From Paenibacillus sp. GP183 (GTDB lineage Bacteria > Bacillota > Bacilli > Paenibacillales > NBRC-103111): a stretch of 64,000 bases of DNA. Location: contig NZ_FNSW01000001.1 in assembly GCF_900104695.1 (NCBI RefSeq), positions 2,232,001-2,296,000 of the forward strand, given 5' to 3'. A program made the translations under genes and the position numbers. Below the pieces are notes generated by a model. That model had not been told where the DNA came from and searched no databases. It saw only the letters and a program-made list of their open reading frames with translations. Positions 44,914-52,877 of the stretch are shown here, piece by piece; position 1 is the stretch's first letter; every line of letters starts with the position of its first letter.

Positions 44914-46566
44914 ATGAACGATCGAATCAAGAATATAAGCTTGCTTATGGGTCTTACCCTATTGGTATTTACAGCAGCAGCCTTTGTGGTCCCATCGCTT
45001 TCTTTTCTCGTGGGTCTCTCCATTAACGGCGCCCATATATTTATTGCTCTTGCTGTTACTGCAGTCTTCCTTTGGTTTACCGCAAAGTTTTATTTCCCGG
45101 ACAACTATCGCCGCTATTTCGCTGTTTGTCTTGCGCTGTCCGCTGCGCTGTTTTTTATTTTTCTCGCCATCAGTGGCAATTATTATGATTTAAGCTATGA
45201 CGGACAAGCCTATCACCAGGAAGCCATTATTCGACTTGCCCAAGGCTGGAATCCGTTTTATGATAAAACGCTTGGTGAGCAGGGGGCTCCCTATGCGATC
45301 TGGATCGATCACTACGCCAAGGCGAGTGAAATATGCGGAGCGGTGTTGTATGCATTGACCGGCAAAATCGAGCTGAGCAAAGTGTTTAATTTCCTGCTCA
45401 TCCTGGCGTCCTTCTTTCTAAGCTTCTCTGCACTGTACGCAATCCAAAAGAAAAAATGGGTTCGGGCCGCTTTGCTGGCCCTGCTTCTTGCTTGTAACCC
45501 GGTAAGCATTTACCAGTGCCTCAGTTTTTATGTGGATGGCCAGCTCGGTTCCATTCTGATTTGTTTAATTGCCCTTGGAGTTTTGATTTATTTGCAATCC
45601 AATGCTTATTTGATCGCAGGCTTCTCATTTTGCATTTTGCTGGTATTCAATAATAAATTTACGGCGATCGCCTACTCCGGCATTTTGTGCTTCGGCCTTG
45701 TCGCTGCGTTGTATATCACACAGAAGCATGCGCTTCTGAAGAAAATGCTGATTGTTTTATCGGCGACTGCATTTATCGGCATCGTAATCCTGGGCTTTAA
45801 CCCGTATGTAACCAATACGATAAAATACCACAATCCGTTCTTTCCACTGGCGGGTAATGAAGCACGAGACGTTGTCGCCGCATTTACCCCGATCAGCTTC
45901 TCAACCCTGAATCGGTTCGAGCAGGCCACAGCCTCTTACTTCTCGGCATCCGAGGAAAACAGCACGGAACGGGATACAACGCAAATGAAAACACCATTTA
46001 CATTTAAAGCGAATGAGCTGAAAAGCTACGGTTCTCCGGATACCGCCATTTCCGGTTTCGGTCCGCTGTTCAGCGGTGTTCTTGTTCTATGCTTGGCCAT
46101 TCTCGCTATGGCTTTTTTATTCAACATTCCGCGAACGATGGTCGTGCTCGGACTGGTGGTCATCCTGCTCGCCTCGGTATTTATCAATTACGCAGCTTGG
46201 TGGGCGAGGTATGTTCCGCATATTTGGATCATCCCCTTCGTCATCGCACTTCTGGGTTTCAGCTTTGAAGAACGAAAAGTGATTCGCGGCCTGAGCTGGG
46301 TCATGATTGCCGTATTATTCATCAACGTTACACTCGTGTCGTATTCCTACTTCAATCTGCAGACGCAGTGGAATCAGAACTTGAAAAGCCAGCTTCAAAC
46401 ATTGAAACAATCCTCCCAGCCTGTGACTGTTTATTTCTCCTATGCATTCACCAATAAAAATCGGCTGACGGAAAACGGGATAAGCTTCAAAGAAACAAAA
46501 CAGGAACCGCAATGCGGTTCCAAGGTAAATCTAAGCCACTCCGGCACTGTTGCTTGCACCCAGTAG
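44914..46566 (+). CDS. GT-C type membrane glycosyltransferase
   Basis: Large polytopic protein (550 aa, about 11-13 TM helices). The first extracytoplasmic loop contains YYDLSYDGQAYHQEAI (Asp92, Asp96), the acidic motif expected for GT-C enzymes that use polyprenyl-phosphate sugars. It is the last gene of the UbiA-SMR-PAP2-like operon and would transfer the lipid-linked sugar to a surface acceptor. The last ~25 residues (QEPQCGSKVNLSHSGTVACTQ) overlap a hairpin that serves the opposite strand. Confidence 0.82.
   Translation: MNDRIKNISLLMGLTLLVFTAAAFVVPSLSFLVGLSINGAHIFIALAVTAVFLWFTAKFYFPDNYRRYFAVCLALSAALFFIFLAISGNYYDLSYDGQAYHQEAIIRLAQGWNPFYDKTLGEQGAPYAIWIDHYAKASEICGAVLYALTGKIELSKVFNFLLILASFFLSFSALYAIQKKKWVRAALLALLLACNPVSIYQCLSFYVDGQLGSILICLIALGVLIYLQSNAYLIAGFSFCILLVFNNKFTAIAYSGILCFGLVAALYITQKHALLKKMLIVLSATAFIGIVILGFNPYVTNTIKYHNPFFPLAGNEARDVVAAFTPISFSTLNRFEQATASYFSASEENSTERDTTQMKTPFTFKANELKSYGSPDTAISGFGPLFSGVLVLCLAILAMAFLFNIPRTMVVLGLVVILLASVFINYAAWWARYVPHIWIIPFVIALLGFSFEERKVIRGLSWVMIAVLFINVTLVSYSYFNLQTQWNQNLKSQLQTLKQSSQPVTVYFSYAFTNKNRLTENGISFKETKQEPQCGSKVNLSHSGTVACTQ
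46490..46521 (-). terminator. Minus-strand terminator inside the 3' end of the GT-C gene
   Basis: On the minus strand GGAACCGCATTGCGGTTCC forms an 8-bp stem followed by TGTTTTGTTT. It would end the small gene at 46591-46773. Confidence 0.65.
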
Positions 46567-46590
46567 CCAGTTAGCTGCAATGGAGATTTC

Positions 46591-46773
46591 TTAAACCATT
46601 CTCAAAATCGCGTCCCGTCCCAGCATACCGGGCTCAATCCCCATGGCTCTCGCAGTATCGGTAACACTCTCCAAAGGAGCATCCAGCAGCTCAGCAATCG
46701 TGCGTACACCGGTTGCTCTGGCTGCCAGGATGTTTCTTTCTTTCAATCGTTCATTCAATAAACCTACATCCAA
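46591..46773 (-). CDS. Small protein of unknown function (60 aa)
   Basis: Encodes MDVGLLNERLKERNILAARA followed by TGVRTIAELLDAPLES and VTDTARAMGIEPGMLGRD; soluble and helical, possibly helix-hairpin-helix-like. I do not recognise a family. GCGGAG lies 6 nt before the ATG and a good terminator lies ~70 bp downstream within the convergent GT-C gene, both of which support expression. Confidence 0.5.
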   Translation of the reverse strand: MDVGLLNERLKERNILAARATGVRTIAELLDAPLESVTDTARAMGIEPGMLGRDAILRMV

Positions 46774-46879
46774 AGCTCCGCACTAGGTATAGGATGTTTT
46801 TATTGGTATTAAAAAAGTGCTGAAATACGGGGAAAACCTAAGCTGGACAAGCCTTTCAACGATTTTCTTATTTACTGAG

Positions 46880-46992
46880 TTTTACTGATTTCTCTTTCAA
46901 AATAACTCAAAACAACCAGTTTTTGTGACCAGAACTGTGACCGCTGTGACCAAATATGTGACTCTATTGTGAGATGAATAAGGACGAGCGTT
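46880..46992 (+). other. Orphan gene 3' end with TGTGACC repeats
   Basis: Between the small gene and the metallochaperone there is a ~525-bp stretch (46774-47301) without an intact gene. TGTGACC/TGTGACT occurs at 46924, 46936, 46945 and 46957, spaced by multiples of three, in a frame that reads VTRTVTAVTKYVTLL and stops at ~46970. A strong terminator follows. This looks like the 3' end of a lost gene; identity unknown. Confidence 0.35.
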
Positions 46993-47030
46993 AAGAGCTG
47001 AGAAGGAAATTGTCTTCTCAGCTCTTTTGT
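46993..47030 (+). terminator. Rho-independent terminator without an intact upstream gene
   Basis: AAGAGCTGAGAAG (46993-47005) pairs perfectly with CTTCTCAGCTCTT (47014-47026), followed by TTGTTG. No intact plus-strand gene precedes it. Confidence 0.75.
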
Positions 47031-47301
47031 TGATCTCACTCGAAAATACATAATGGGGAGGTAAGAAACCATCCTCCTGATTTTAGAATTAAATACATGG
47101 CCCTACTATCCATTTACTCTTTCTTGGACGAGGTTTTCTTCAACGAAAAGGTAAAATGGAGAATCGGGGCCTTTCTGCGTATTAATTCGAACATGTTCAC
47201 AAAAATAAGTGTTTTTGTACATATGTCCAATTTTAATGTTATGCTAAATCTTAATAATCCTTCTAAAGTAAGAGATGGCACACTGAATAGGGGTGATATT
47301 T

Positions 47302-47745
47302 ATGGAGAGTTGTTGTCAAACATCTAGCAAAACTAAAACCATCTACATTTGCCCTTCTTGTGGGCAGAATGGAAAAAGCGTCACACCAGTTACTCTTAAA
47401 GCATTGCTTAAACCTTCTGCATTGGAGATTTTCCAACCCGCATTATCATATGCTTTTTGCTCCACTCCTTCATGTGATGTTGTCTATTTTAGTGATACGC
47501 AAACCTTTAGCAAAGATACCATCAAAGTCTTGGTTTTCCAAAAGGAGGATTCGCTGGATGTACCCGTTTGTTATTGTTTTGGCTGGACGAGAGAGCGTCT
47601 AAGGGCAGTTCAAGATAAAAAACAACCAATTGAACATATTCGAGAACAAGTTCAAGCTGATCGTTGTGGTTGTGAAGTCAACAATCCGCAAGGGTCTTGC
47701 TGTTTAGGCAATGTCACTACATTTGTTCGTAACCTCGGAACGTAA
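47302..47745 (+). CDS. Putative Fe-S/zinc-binding metallochaperone (CopZ N-terminal type)
   Basis: A 147-residue cysteine-rich protein. The N-terminal part has CPSCGQNGKSVTPVTLKALL and YAFCSTPSCDVVYF, the zinc/[2Fe-2S] pattern of the N-terminal domain of Archaeoglobus CopZ. The C-terminal third has VCYCFGWTRE, CGCEVNNPQGSCCLG, resembling a [2Fe-2S] bfd-like module. Together these suggest a copper or mercury chaperone. ATG at 47302 follows GGGGTGA. No metal transporter gene is adjacent. Confidence 0.78.
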   Translation: MESCCQTSSKTKTIYICPSCGQNGKSVTPVTLKALLKPSALEIFQPALSYAFCSTPSCDVVYFSDTQTFSKDTIKVLVFQKEDSLDVPVCYCFGWTRERLRAVQDKKQPIEHIREQVQADRCGCEVNNPQGSCCLGNVTTFVRNLGT

Positions 47746-47947
47746 CAAGTAAATAAAAACTTTCGGTTCGTTTGGTAATTTCGAGGAGATGCCGCGGCTA
47801 CATGACTTTTATCTTAGGCAAGAATGGCTGCCGTCTTTTCAATCATAATCCCAGTGCATGAACCTATTCATTGAATTACTTGATGCATCGAACCTTAGCA
47901 ATTTGCCGCCGTTCTGAAGCTTCAAGTATTTTTGCCCAAACCTCGTA

Positions 47948-48079
47948 ATGATCCCGGAGCCTTCACAAGAACACTTTTGTTTCAATCTCAAAATGCTCTT
48001 TCTGGTCTATAGGGAACTAATCAAACATTTTACCGTTGTTTTTTGGGATCAACGCGGTACAGGAACAACACCCTGTTGA
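47948..48079 (+). pseudogene. Alpha/beta-hydrolase (proline iminopeptidase-like) remnant
   Basis: A 43-codon frame ends LVYRELIKHFTVVFWDQRGTG TTPC and stops. YRELIKHFTVVFWDQRGTG is the segment after the HGGPG oxyanion loop in proline-iminopeptidase-like hydrolases; nothing else of the gene remains. It overlaps the last codons of the convergent SulP gene, so the SulP C-terminus is antisense to it. Sequence from 47746 to 47947 shows no gene. Confidence 0.65.
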
Positions 48080-49785
48080 GATTCAGCATTGGATAACGCC
48101 GAGCATTCTCGGAAGGCGAAATGTTTGCAACCCAAGCATTTGTTATAGTCCAGTTGGAGCAAAGCATAGTCAATCGCTTCTCCCGTGTGTGCAAAGAAAT
48201 GTTCAGCTCCAATAAGTTCATAAAGTCCTGTCTTCTTCAATACATCCAGTGGCTGTGGTTGAATGCCGGAAATCAGCACGATACCACCTAACTTTTTGAA
48301 GTGTTTCACCACACTAGATAAATTGGATTCACCAGTTGTGTCCATGATTGGCACTTTACCCAACCGAAGAAGTAAGGTTTTAGGTCGAAGGTGAATGGTG
48401 TCCATTATGGACTTCTCAAACATGTTGGCGGCACCGAAGAAAAGAGGACCTTCGATTGTGTAAATATTAAGCTGTGGGCAATCATGTCCTTCTGTAACCA
48501 TATGGGCTTTAACCTTTTCCGAGGCGGGATCGGGTAAAACTTTTGCAATGGTTAACATATCGCTCATTTGCTTAACAAACAGTAACACTGCCAAGATTAA
48601 GCCAACTTCAACTGCCGTTGTTAAGTTTGTAAAAACCGTTAATAAAAATGTGATTGCCAGCACAATGGAGTCACTTGTTTTGGTTTTTAGAACATGGGCA
48701 AATTCCTTTCGCTCACTCATATTCCAAGCGACAAGCATGAGGATTGGAGCCATACTGGCCAGTGGGATGTCTGAAGCGTATGGAGCAAACAAAATGAGAA
48801 TTATGAATACCACTACACCGTGAATGACGCCAGATAAAGGGGAAACGGCTCCATTCTTGATGTTCGTTGCAGTTCTTGCAATGGCACCTGTTCCTGGAAT
48901 ACCACCGAAGAGTGGGGTAACAATGTTGGCAATACCTTGTCCAATCAATTCACGGTTACTGCTATGACGTTTTCCCGTCATTCCATCTGCTACAACGGCT
49001 GACAAAAGAGATTCAATACCACCTAACATTGCTATTATGAATGCTGGTCGAATCAAAGCTCCGATTCGTTCCCATGTTATTTCGGGAATTTGAAAGTGTG
49101 GCAGAGTACTCGGTATGGCTCCAAATGAGGACCCAATGGTTGCAACATGCCCATGAAAGAACAGAGCAGCAACAATCGCCGATACGATCAGCCCAACCAA
49201 AGAACCAGGTACTTTTGGTAAAAGCATTGGTGTAAGTAAGATAACTGCTAAACAAATCACTCCGGTGATCACACTGTAGATACTAGTTGTTTCCAAGTGA
49301 GTAATGATTTCTTTCATGTTGGATAAGAAGTCTTCATGCTTCTCAATATTTGTTAGACCCAAGAAGTTAGCTATTTGACCGCTGAAAATAATGACTGCGA
49401 TTCCTGCTGTAAATCCGATTGTCACAGGACGCGGGATAAACTTAATTAAAACACCTAGTTTAAACACCCCCATGAGAACCAAAATAATACCCGCCAAAAA
49501 TCCAGCAATCAATAAATTTTCATACCCGTACTGCATGACAATCGCAAAAAGGATTGGAATGAACGCACCGGTTGGACCACCGATTTGAAATCTTGAACCA
49601 CCAAGCAAGGAGATTAAAATCCCGGCAACGATGGTCGTGTAAATTCCGTATTCCGGTTTAACACCAGAAGCAATAGAAAACGCCATTCCTAACGGAATGG
49701 CTATAATACCGACAATCAGACCTGAAACAAGGTCTTTACGTAAAGAAGCAGCGTGATAGCCTTCAAACCGTCCTGTCCATTTCAT
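48049..49785 (-). CDS. SulP-family anion transporter with STAS domain
   Basis: Inorganic anion transporter or exchanger (578 aa; sulfate, bicarbonate or similar). The N-terminal region has ~12-14 TM helices with the signature DLVSGLIVGIIAIPLGMAFSIASGVKPEYGIYT, GGPTGAFIPI and GGIPGTGAIARTATNIKNGAVSPLSG. A STAS domain follows (~435-550). The tail contains CLGCKHFAFREC, unusual for the family. ATG at 49785 with AGAAGG at 7 nt is preferred to 49845. The divergence of the last residues from the family may reflect the hydrolase-remnant junction. An ArsR gene lies upstream on the same strand. Confidence 0.92.
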   Translation of the reverse strand: MKWTGRFEGYHAASLRKDLVSGLIVGIIAIPLGMAFSIASGVKPEYGIYTTIVAGILISLLGGSRFQIGGPTGAFIPILFAIVMQYGYENLLIAGFLAGIILVLMGVFKLGVLIKFIPRPVTIGFTAGIAVIIFSGQIANFLGLTNIEKHEDFLSNMKEIITHLETTSIYSVITGVICLAVILLTPMLLPKVPGSLVGLIVSAIVAALFFHGHVATIGSSFGAIPSTLPHFQIPEITWERIGALIRPAFIIAMLGGIESLLSAVVADGMTGKRHSSNRELIGQGIANIVTPLFGGIPGTGAIARTATNIKNGAVSPLSGVIHGVVVFIILILFAPYASDIPLASMAPILMLVAWNMSERKEFAHVLKTKTSDSIVLAITFLLTVFTNLTTAVEVGLILAVLLFVKQMSDMLTIAKVLPDPASEKVKAHMVTEGHDCPQLNIYTIEGPLFFGAANMFEKSIMDTIHLRPKTLLLRLGKVPIMDTTGESNLSSVVKHFKKLGGIVLISGIQPQPLDVLKKTGLYELIGAEHFFAHTGEAIDYALLQLDYNKCLGCKHFAFRECSALSNAESQQGVVPVPR

Positions 49786-49922
49786 TTGAAAACCTTCTTT
49801 TTTGTATATTTGATTATTTGAATATATAGCAAATACTTCTCCCACAATTAAACATCTAAATTATAATTCAATCACGAAAAAAAGGTTTTCCGGTATGATA
49901 CTTCGGATAGTTGTTGACTGAC

Positions 49923-50258
49923 TTATTGTTCTTTTCTAATTCCTTCGAGCAGTGAAATGGCATCAACAAGGTGATTATCAAATATCTGCTTCGCCACAGC
50001 TAATAAATCTTTAATCAGCGGATCACGTAATGAATACACCACCGTTGTTCCTTCCTTTAAGCCATACACAACATTTTTATTGCGTAACACCGCCAATTGT
50101 TGAGAAACGGCAGAGCCTTCCGAACCCAAAATGCTTTGCAGCTCATTTACATTTTTATTGCCTTCACTCAACACTTCCAGAATACGAATTCGCATGGGAT
50201 GTGCCAATGCCTTGAAAAAATCAGACTTGAACATCTGAATATTTTGATATTGGTTCAT
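49923..50258 (-). CDS. ArsR-family transcriptional repressor
   Basis: Winged-helix repressor (111 aa): FFKALAHPMRIRILEVLSEGNKNVNELQSILGSEGSAVSQQLAVLRNKNVVYG with a VVYSLRDPLI wing. No cysteine metal-binding motif is visible, so it may sense something other than soft metals. It lies 137 bp upstream of the SulP gene; both starts are preceded by TTTGAATATAT, suggesting that it controls itself and SulP. Confidence 0.9.
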   Translation of the reverse strand: MNQYQNIQMFKSDFFKALAHPMRIRILEVLSEGNKNVNELQSILGSEGSAVSQQLAVLRNKNVVYGLKEGTTVVYSLRDPLIKDLLAVAKQIFDNHLVDAISLLEGIRKEQ

Positions 50259-50277
50259 TGCGGTTGCTCCCCTTAAT

Positions 50278-50293
50278 ATTCAAACTTTTGAAT
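50278..50293. promoter_or_regulatory. Candidate ArsR operator
   Basis: Perfect palindrome ATTCAAA-CT-TTTGAAT, 20 bp upstream of arsR. The half-site TTTGAATATAT recurs at 49817-49827, 30 bp upstream of the SulP start. Confidence 0.6.
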
Positions 50294-50390
50294 ATATGAA
50301 TATAATATCACATTAAACAAAAGAATAAAGTGAAAATTTCTATCAGGTTGACCTCATTACTTTTAAGTAATAACCGGAAGAACAGAATAT

Positions 50391-50427
50391 AAAAAGCCTG
50401 CTCCTGACATATTGTCAAGAACAGGCT
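50391..50427 (-). terminator. Rho-independent terminator of the cold-shock gene
   Basis: AGCCTGCTCCTGAC pairs with GTCAAGAACAGGCT with two mismatches, with AAAAA before it on the plus strand giving a U tail on the minus strand. Confidence 0.82.
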
Positions 50428-50441
50428 ACGATGACAGAGTA

Positions 50442-50642
50442 CTATAGTTTTACAACATTCTCCGCTTGAGGTCCACGTTGGCCTTTAACAACATTGAATT
50501 CAACGCGTTGCCCTTCGTCCAAAGATTTGTATCCTTCGCCTTGAATGGCAGAAAAATGAACGAATACATCATCGCCGTTTTCCCTTTGAATGAAGCCAAA
50601 CCCTTTTTCCGCATTAAACCATTTGACAGTGCCTGTTTCCAT
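50442..50642 (-). CDS. Cold-shock protein (CspA family)
   Basis: Single-stranded nucleic-acid chaperone of 66 residues with RNP1 KGFGFIQR and RNP2 VFVHFSAI motifs and the [17 protein letters not shown] end. ATG at 50642 follows GGAGGTT; the longer frame to 50702 is upstream leader. A long leader is usual in cold-shock genes. Confidence 0.96.
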   Translation of the reverse strand: METGTVKWFNAEKGFGFIQRENGDDVFVHFSAIQGEGYKSLDEGQRVEFNVVKGQRGPQAENVVKL

Positions 50643-50826
50643 TAATAGATAACCTCCAAAGTTTAAACATAATGCCCGCCACAAAAACGGGGGTATGTAC
50701 AATATATCTCATCAAAGACGCAAAACTTGTAGAATCTTGTCTTCAATTATATAAGAGATTTAGATCATGAAGTGTTAAACCTCGCAATGCTACATTGGAA
50801 CACTTAAGAAAAAATTATTGAGCTAC

Positions 50827-50975
50827 ACTGCCCGTTAGTCATCCATGCAGTGCAAGATCAGCACTGCACCACAGAGGATGAAAATGGATAAAATCTGTCA
50901 ATACTGCTACTATGGCTGGGAGAAGAAGGTCTATAAACTATGGTGCCATTAGAGCCCAACCGTTAGTCTGACTCC
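50827..50975 (-). repeat. Cassette-type intergenic repeat, copy 1
   Basis: Core B (ACTGCCCGTTAG) at 50827-50838, then a hairpin GCAGTGC/GCACTGC; a degraded core A (CCCAACCGTTAG) near 50955. The surrounding gap 50643-51304 holds only this element and a doubtful 22-codon frame at 50884-50952. Confidence 0.55.
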
Positions 50976-51304
50976 AACCATCACGGTGCATCACAGACTG
51001 TCGCACCCAATATGGGTAGCACTTATGGGAGATTAATCCTTTTTGACTGGTTGCACCAGCCTTACCTTTATTTTTAGAAGAATGTTGCTAAACTACCACC
51101 CAACTCCATAATGATCAATCGGAGGCTCAGCCTTTTTTAAAAAAATGTTTTTCCTGGGTCTATTTTTATTTGCCCTTTTTTAAGATTTCAAGCTTTTTTA
51201 TTTTCATGGGAGTTGAATCAACTTTTTTAATTGGCTATGTTATCGTTTATTATTGTTTATGGCCAAAAGAAAACCGCTACGATAAGTTCCCAAATTTTTA
51301 AGTA

Positions 51305-51541
51305 TTACAACAGTCTCCACCATGCAAACAGCCAAAATGATAAACCAATTACAGAACAAATAATTCCACCAATCCTTTGGAACACAAAATAAATTTTTGG
51401 AGGCTCTTTGAATGATTTCCAACTTTGAGTTATTTTCCAAAATGTATAAGGGGCGATTGCCATGAATAATGCAATCCCAGTCCAAATGGCAAAAAACAAG
51501 GAAATAAACACAATAATTACGATTGGAAAGCCAGAATGCAT
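51305..51541 (-). CDS. DUF6199-type small membrane protein (copy a)
   Basis: A 78-residue protein with two TM helices. The pattern APYTFWKITQSWKSFKEPPKIYFVFQRIGGIICSVIGL is shared with 52084-52356 and 52489-52689 (Trp-x-Trp turn, then Arg-x-Gly-Gly at the second helix). ATG at 51541 with AAGGTGG at 8 nt is preferred to 51574. Function unknown. It stands alone between two copies of the intergenic repeat. Confidence 0.75.
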   Translation of the reverse strand: MHSGFPIVIIVFISLFFAIWTGIALFMAIAPYTFWKITQSWKSFKEPPKIYFVFQRIGGIICSVIGLSFWLFAWWRLL

Positions 51542-51715
51542 TCGAATGACCACCTTTCGGAAAGCTGATTCCACCGTTTTTTATTTATACCTATTATTCC
51601 TATTTTGCTCTACAGTGCTTAATAAGAAAATCAAAGCCTTTTAATTAAGCGGGGTATAATCGTAGCCCTACGGCTTCTCACGAGGGCTTCCTTTAAATAA
51701 TAAACATTTATTGAG

Positions 51716-51785
51716 TATTACTGCCCGTTACTTCAATAAATGAAAGAGGAGTTGCAACAAAGCAGGCTCCTCAACTCGTTCTTCA
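51716..51785 (-). repeat. Cassette-type intergenic repeat, copy 2
   Basis: Core B variant TTACTGCCCGTTAC at 51717-51730, followed by a GAGGAG/CTCCTC hairpin. No clear core A. Confidence 0.55.
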
Positions 51786-51811
51786 ATATTTGATCAATCA
51801 TTTATATATGT

Positions 51812-52075
51812 TCATTTATCAATAGACGAAAACCATTTTTTTAATTCGGGACTGGAGAATTCATATTCGGGGTAGAACGCTTTTTCAGCAATCCCAAATT
51901 GACCATTTAACATGTCATATATTTTGATCTCATGACTATCCGCATAATGCAAAATGAGTTCTCCACTGGAAGCGAAGCTTGTTTGCTTGTTGGAGTCGAT
52001 GGCAGGTTTGTCCCAAGTGGAATTCCGAATCCAGCTTATGACTTCGTCTGAGTTGAACCGAGAAACGGGTTTCAT
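51812..52075 (-). CDS. Hypothetical protein (87 aa)
   Basis: Soluble protein (MKPVSRFNSDEVISWIRNST, ending ELKKWFSSIDK). No family is recognised. It starts 8 bp after the DUF6199-type gene at 52084, so the two are co-transcribed; this is one of two repeat-bounded units here with two genes. Confidence 0.65.
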   Translation of the reverse strand: MKPVSRFNSDEVISWIRNSTWDKPAIDSNKQTSFASSGELILHYADSHEIKIYDMLNGQFGIAEKAFYPEYEFSSPELKKWFSSIDK

Positions 52076-52083
52076 CTGAAACG

Positions 52084-52356
52084 TTACGGGCTCAATTGGA
52101 CTAGAGATAAGATCTGCTCGTATGGTTTGTTCGCTATCTGAAGAGAACCAGTATGCCCTATCCCGGTAAAAAGAAGTACGACGGCAACGATACAGGCGAT
52201 CCCCCCTCCAATGCGATGCATAACCAAGTATGCGTCTGATGGTTCAGCATTGCTTATCTTCCAACCAATACTAACAAACCATGCTGCCCGAGGAGCAAAC
52301 AAATTGAACAATCCAACAAGCACTAAAAATATTGCAAAAACCCCAATAACACTCAC
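52084..52356 (-). CDS. DUF6199-type small membrane protein (copy b)
   Basis: A 90-residue protein with two TM helices; APRAAWFVSIGWKISNAEPSDAYLVMHRIGGGIACIVAV matches the DUF6199 pattern of the two neighbours. The extra C-terminal ~20 residues (SLQIANKPYEQILSLVQLSP) are specific to this copy. Confidence 0.75.
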   Translation of the reverse strand: MSVIGVFAIFLVLVGLFNLFAPRAAWFVSIGWKISNAEPSDAYLVMHRIGGGIACIVAVVLLFTGIGHTGSLQIANKPYEQILSLVQLSP

Positions 52357-52400
52357 CTGCTTTTTTATGGATTAAGCGAAATAGTGATCTTTATTATTTC

Positions 52401-52468
52401 CTAATTGCCCACAATGACGGCTGTCCCGTGGCAGCCGTTTCGGAGTTGATTCGTAATCCGTTAGCTCA
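52401..52468 (-). repeat. Cassette-type intergenic repeat, copy 3
   Basis: Degenerate core B (CTAATTGCCC), hairpin ACGGCTG/CAGCCGT, and core A variant TAATCCGTTAG ending at ~52464. Confidence 0.6.
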
Positions 52469-52488
52469 ACGACGTGAAATGTTATTCT

Positions 52489-52689
52489 TTATAAAAACCA
52501 AAACGTCAATACACCGCCTAAACCGGCAAGTGTAACTATAATCCCGCCAAAGCGTGTTGACTTTACATACAAGTCCGATGGCTCTGTCGCATCATTAGAC
52601 TTCCAACTCTCTGTAATGGTCCAGATTATCGACGGCTTGAATAGCATCATCGATCCCAGAACAACAAGAAGAACGCTTATAAATCCCAA
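52489..52689 (-). CDS. DUF6199-type small membrane protein (copy c)
   Basis: A 66-residue two-TM protein; MLFKPSIIWTITESWKSNDATEPSDLYVKSTRFGGIIVTLAG is the clearest DUF6199 sequence of the three. TTG at 52689 with GAGGGGG at 7 nt is preferred to TTG at 52710, which lies upstream of that ribosome site. Confidence 0.78.
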   Translation of the reverse strand: MGFISVLLVVLGSMMLFKPSIIWTITESWKSNDATEPSDLYVKSTRFGGIIVTLAGLGGVLTFWFL

Positions 52690-52778
52690 ATTATGACCCC
52701 CTCGAAACAATTCTTACTTTGTTACGCACACAAATGGAAAAAGTTACAGAACAAACTCAATAAGTTTGCTTTTGTTAT

Positions 52779-52861
52779 CCTGCCCGTTAGCACAGCAGGC
52801 CACCGATTTTATCACCGGCAGCCTGCTTGATCTTTCTTATGGAGCTATCGTACCCGTTAGC
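52779..52861 (-). repeat. Cassette-type intergenic repeat, copy 4 (full length)
   Basis: Best complete copy: core B CCTGCCCGTTAG (52779-52790), hairpin AGCAGGCCACCG/CGGCAGCCTGCT, core A GAGCTATCGTACCCGTTAG (52842-52860). Read on the gene strand, both cores point the same way (CTAACGGG...). Confidence 0.85.
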
Positions 52862-52877
52862 TTAGGCGAAAAACTAT

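Noticed and set aside
46872-47072. Minus-strand 66-codon frame
   Set aside because: It runs through a perfect terminator hairpin and has no ribosome site; the opposite-strand remnant explains the region better.
50884-50952. Tiny plus-strand gene encoding a 22-residue Cys-containing peptide
   Set aside because: It has a plausible ribosome site but lies inside a degraded repeat copy, is opposite to all neighbouring genes and is too short to support without conservation data.
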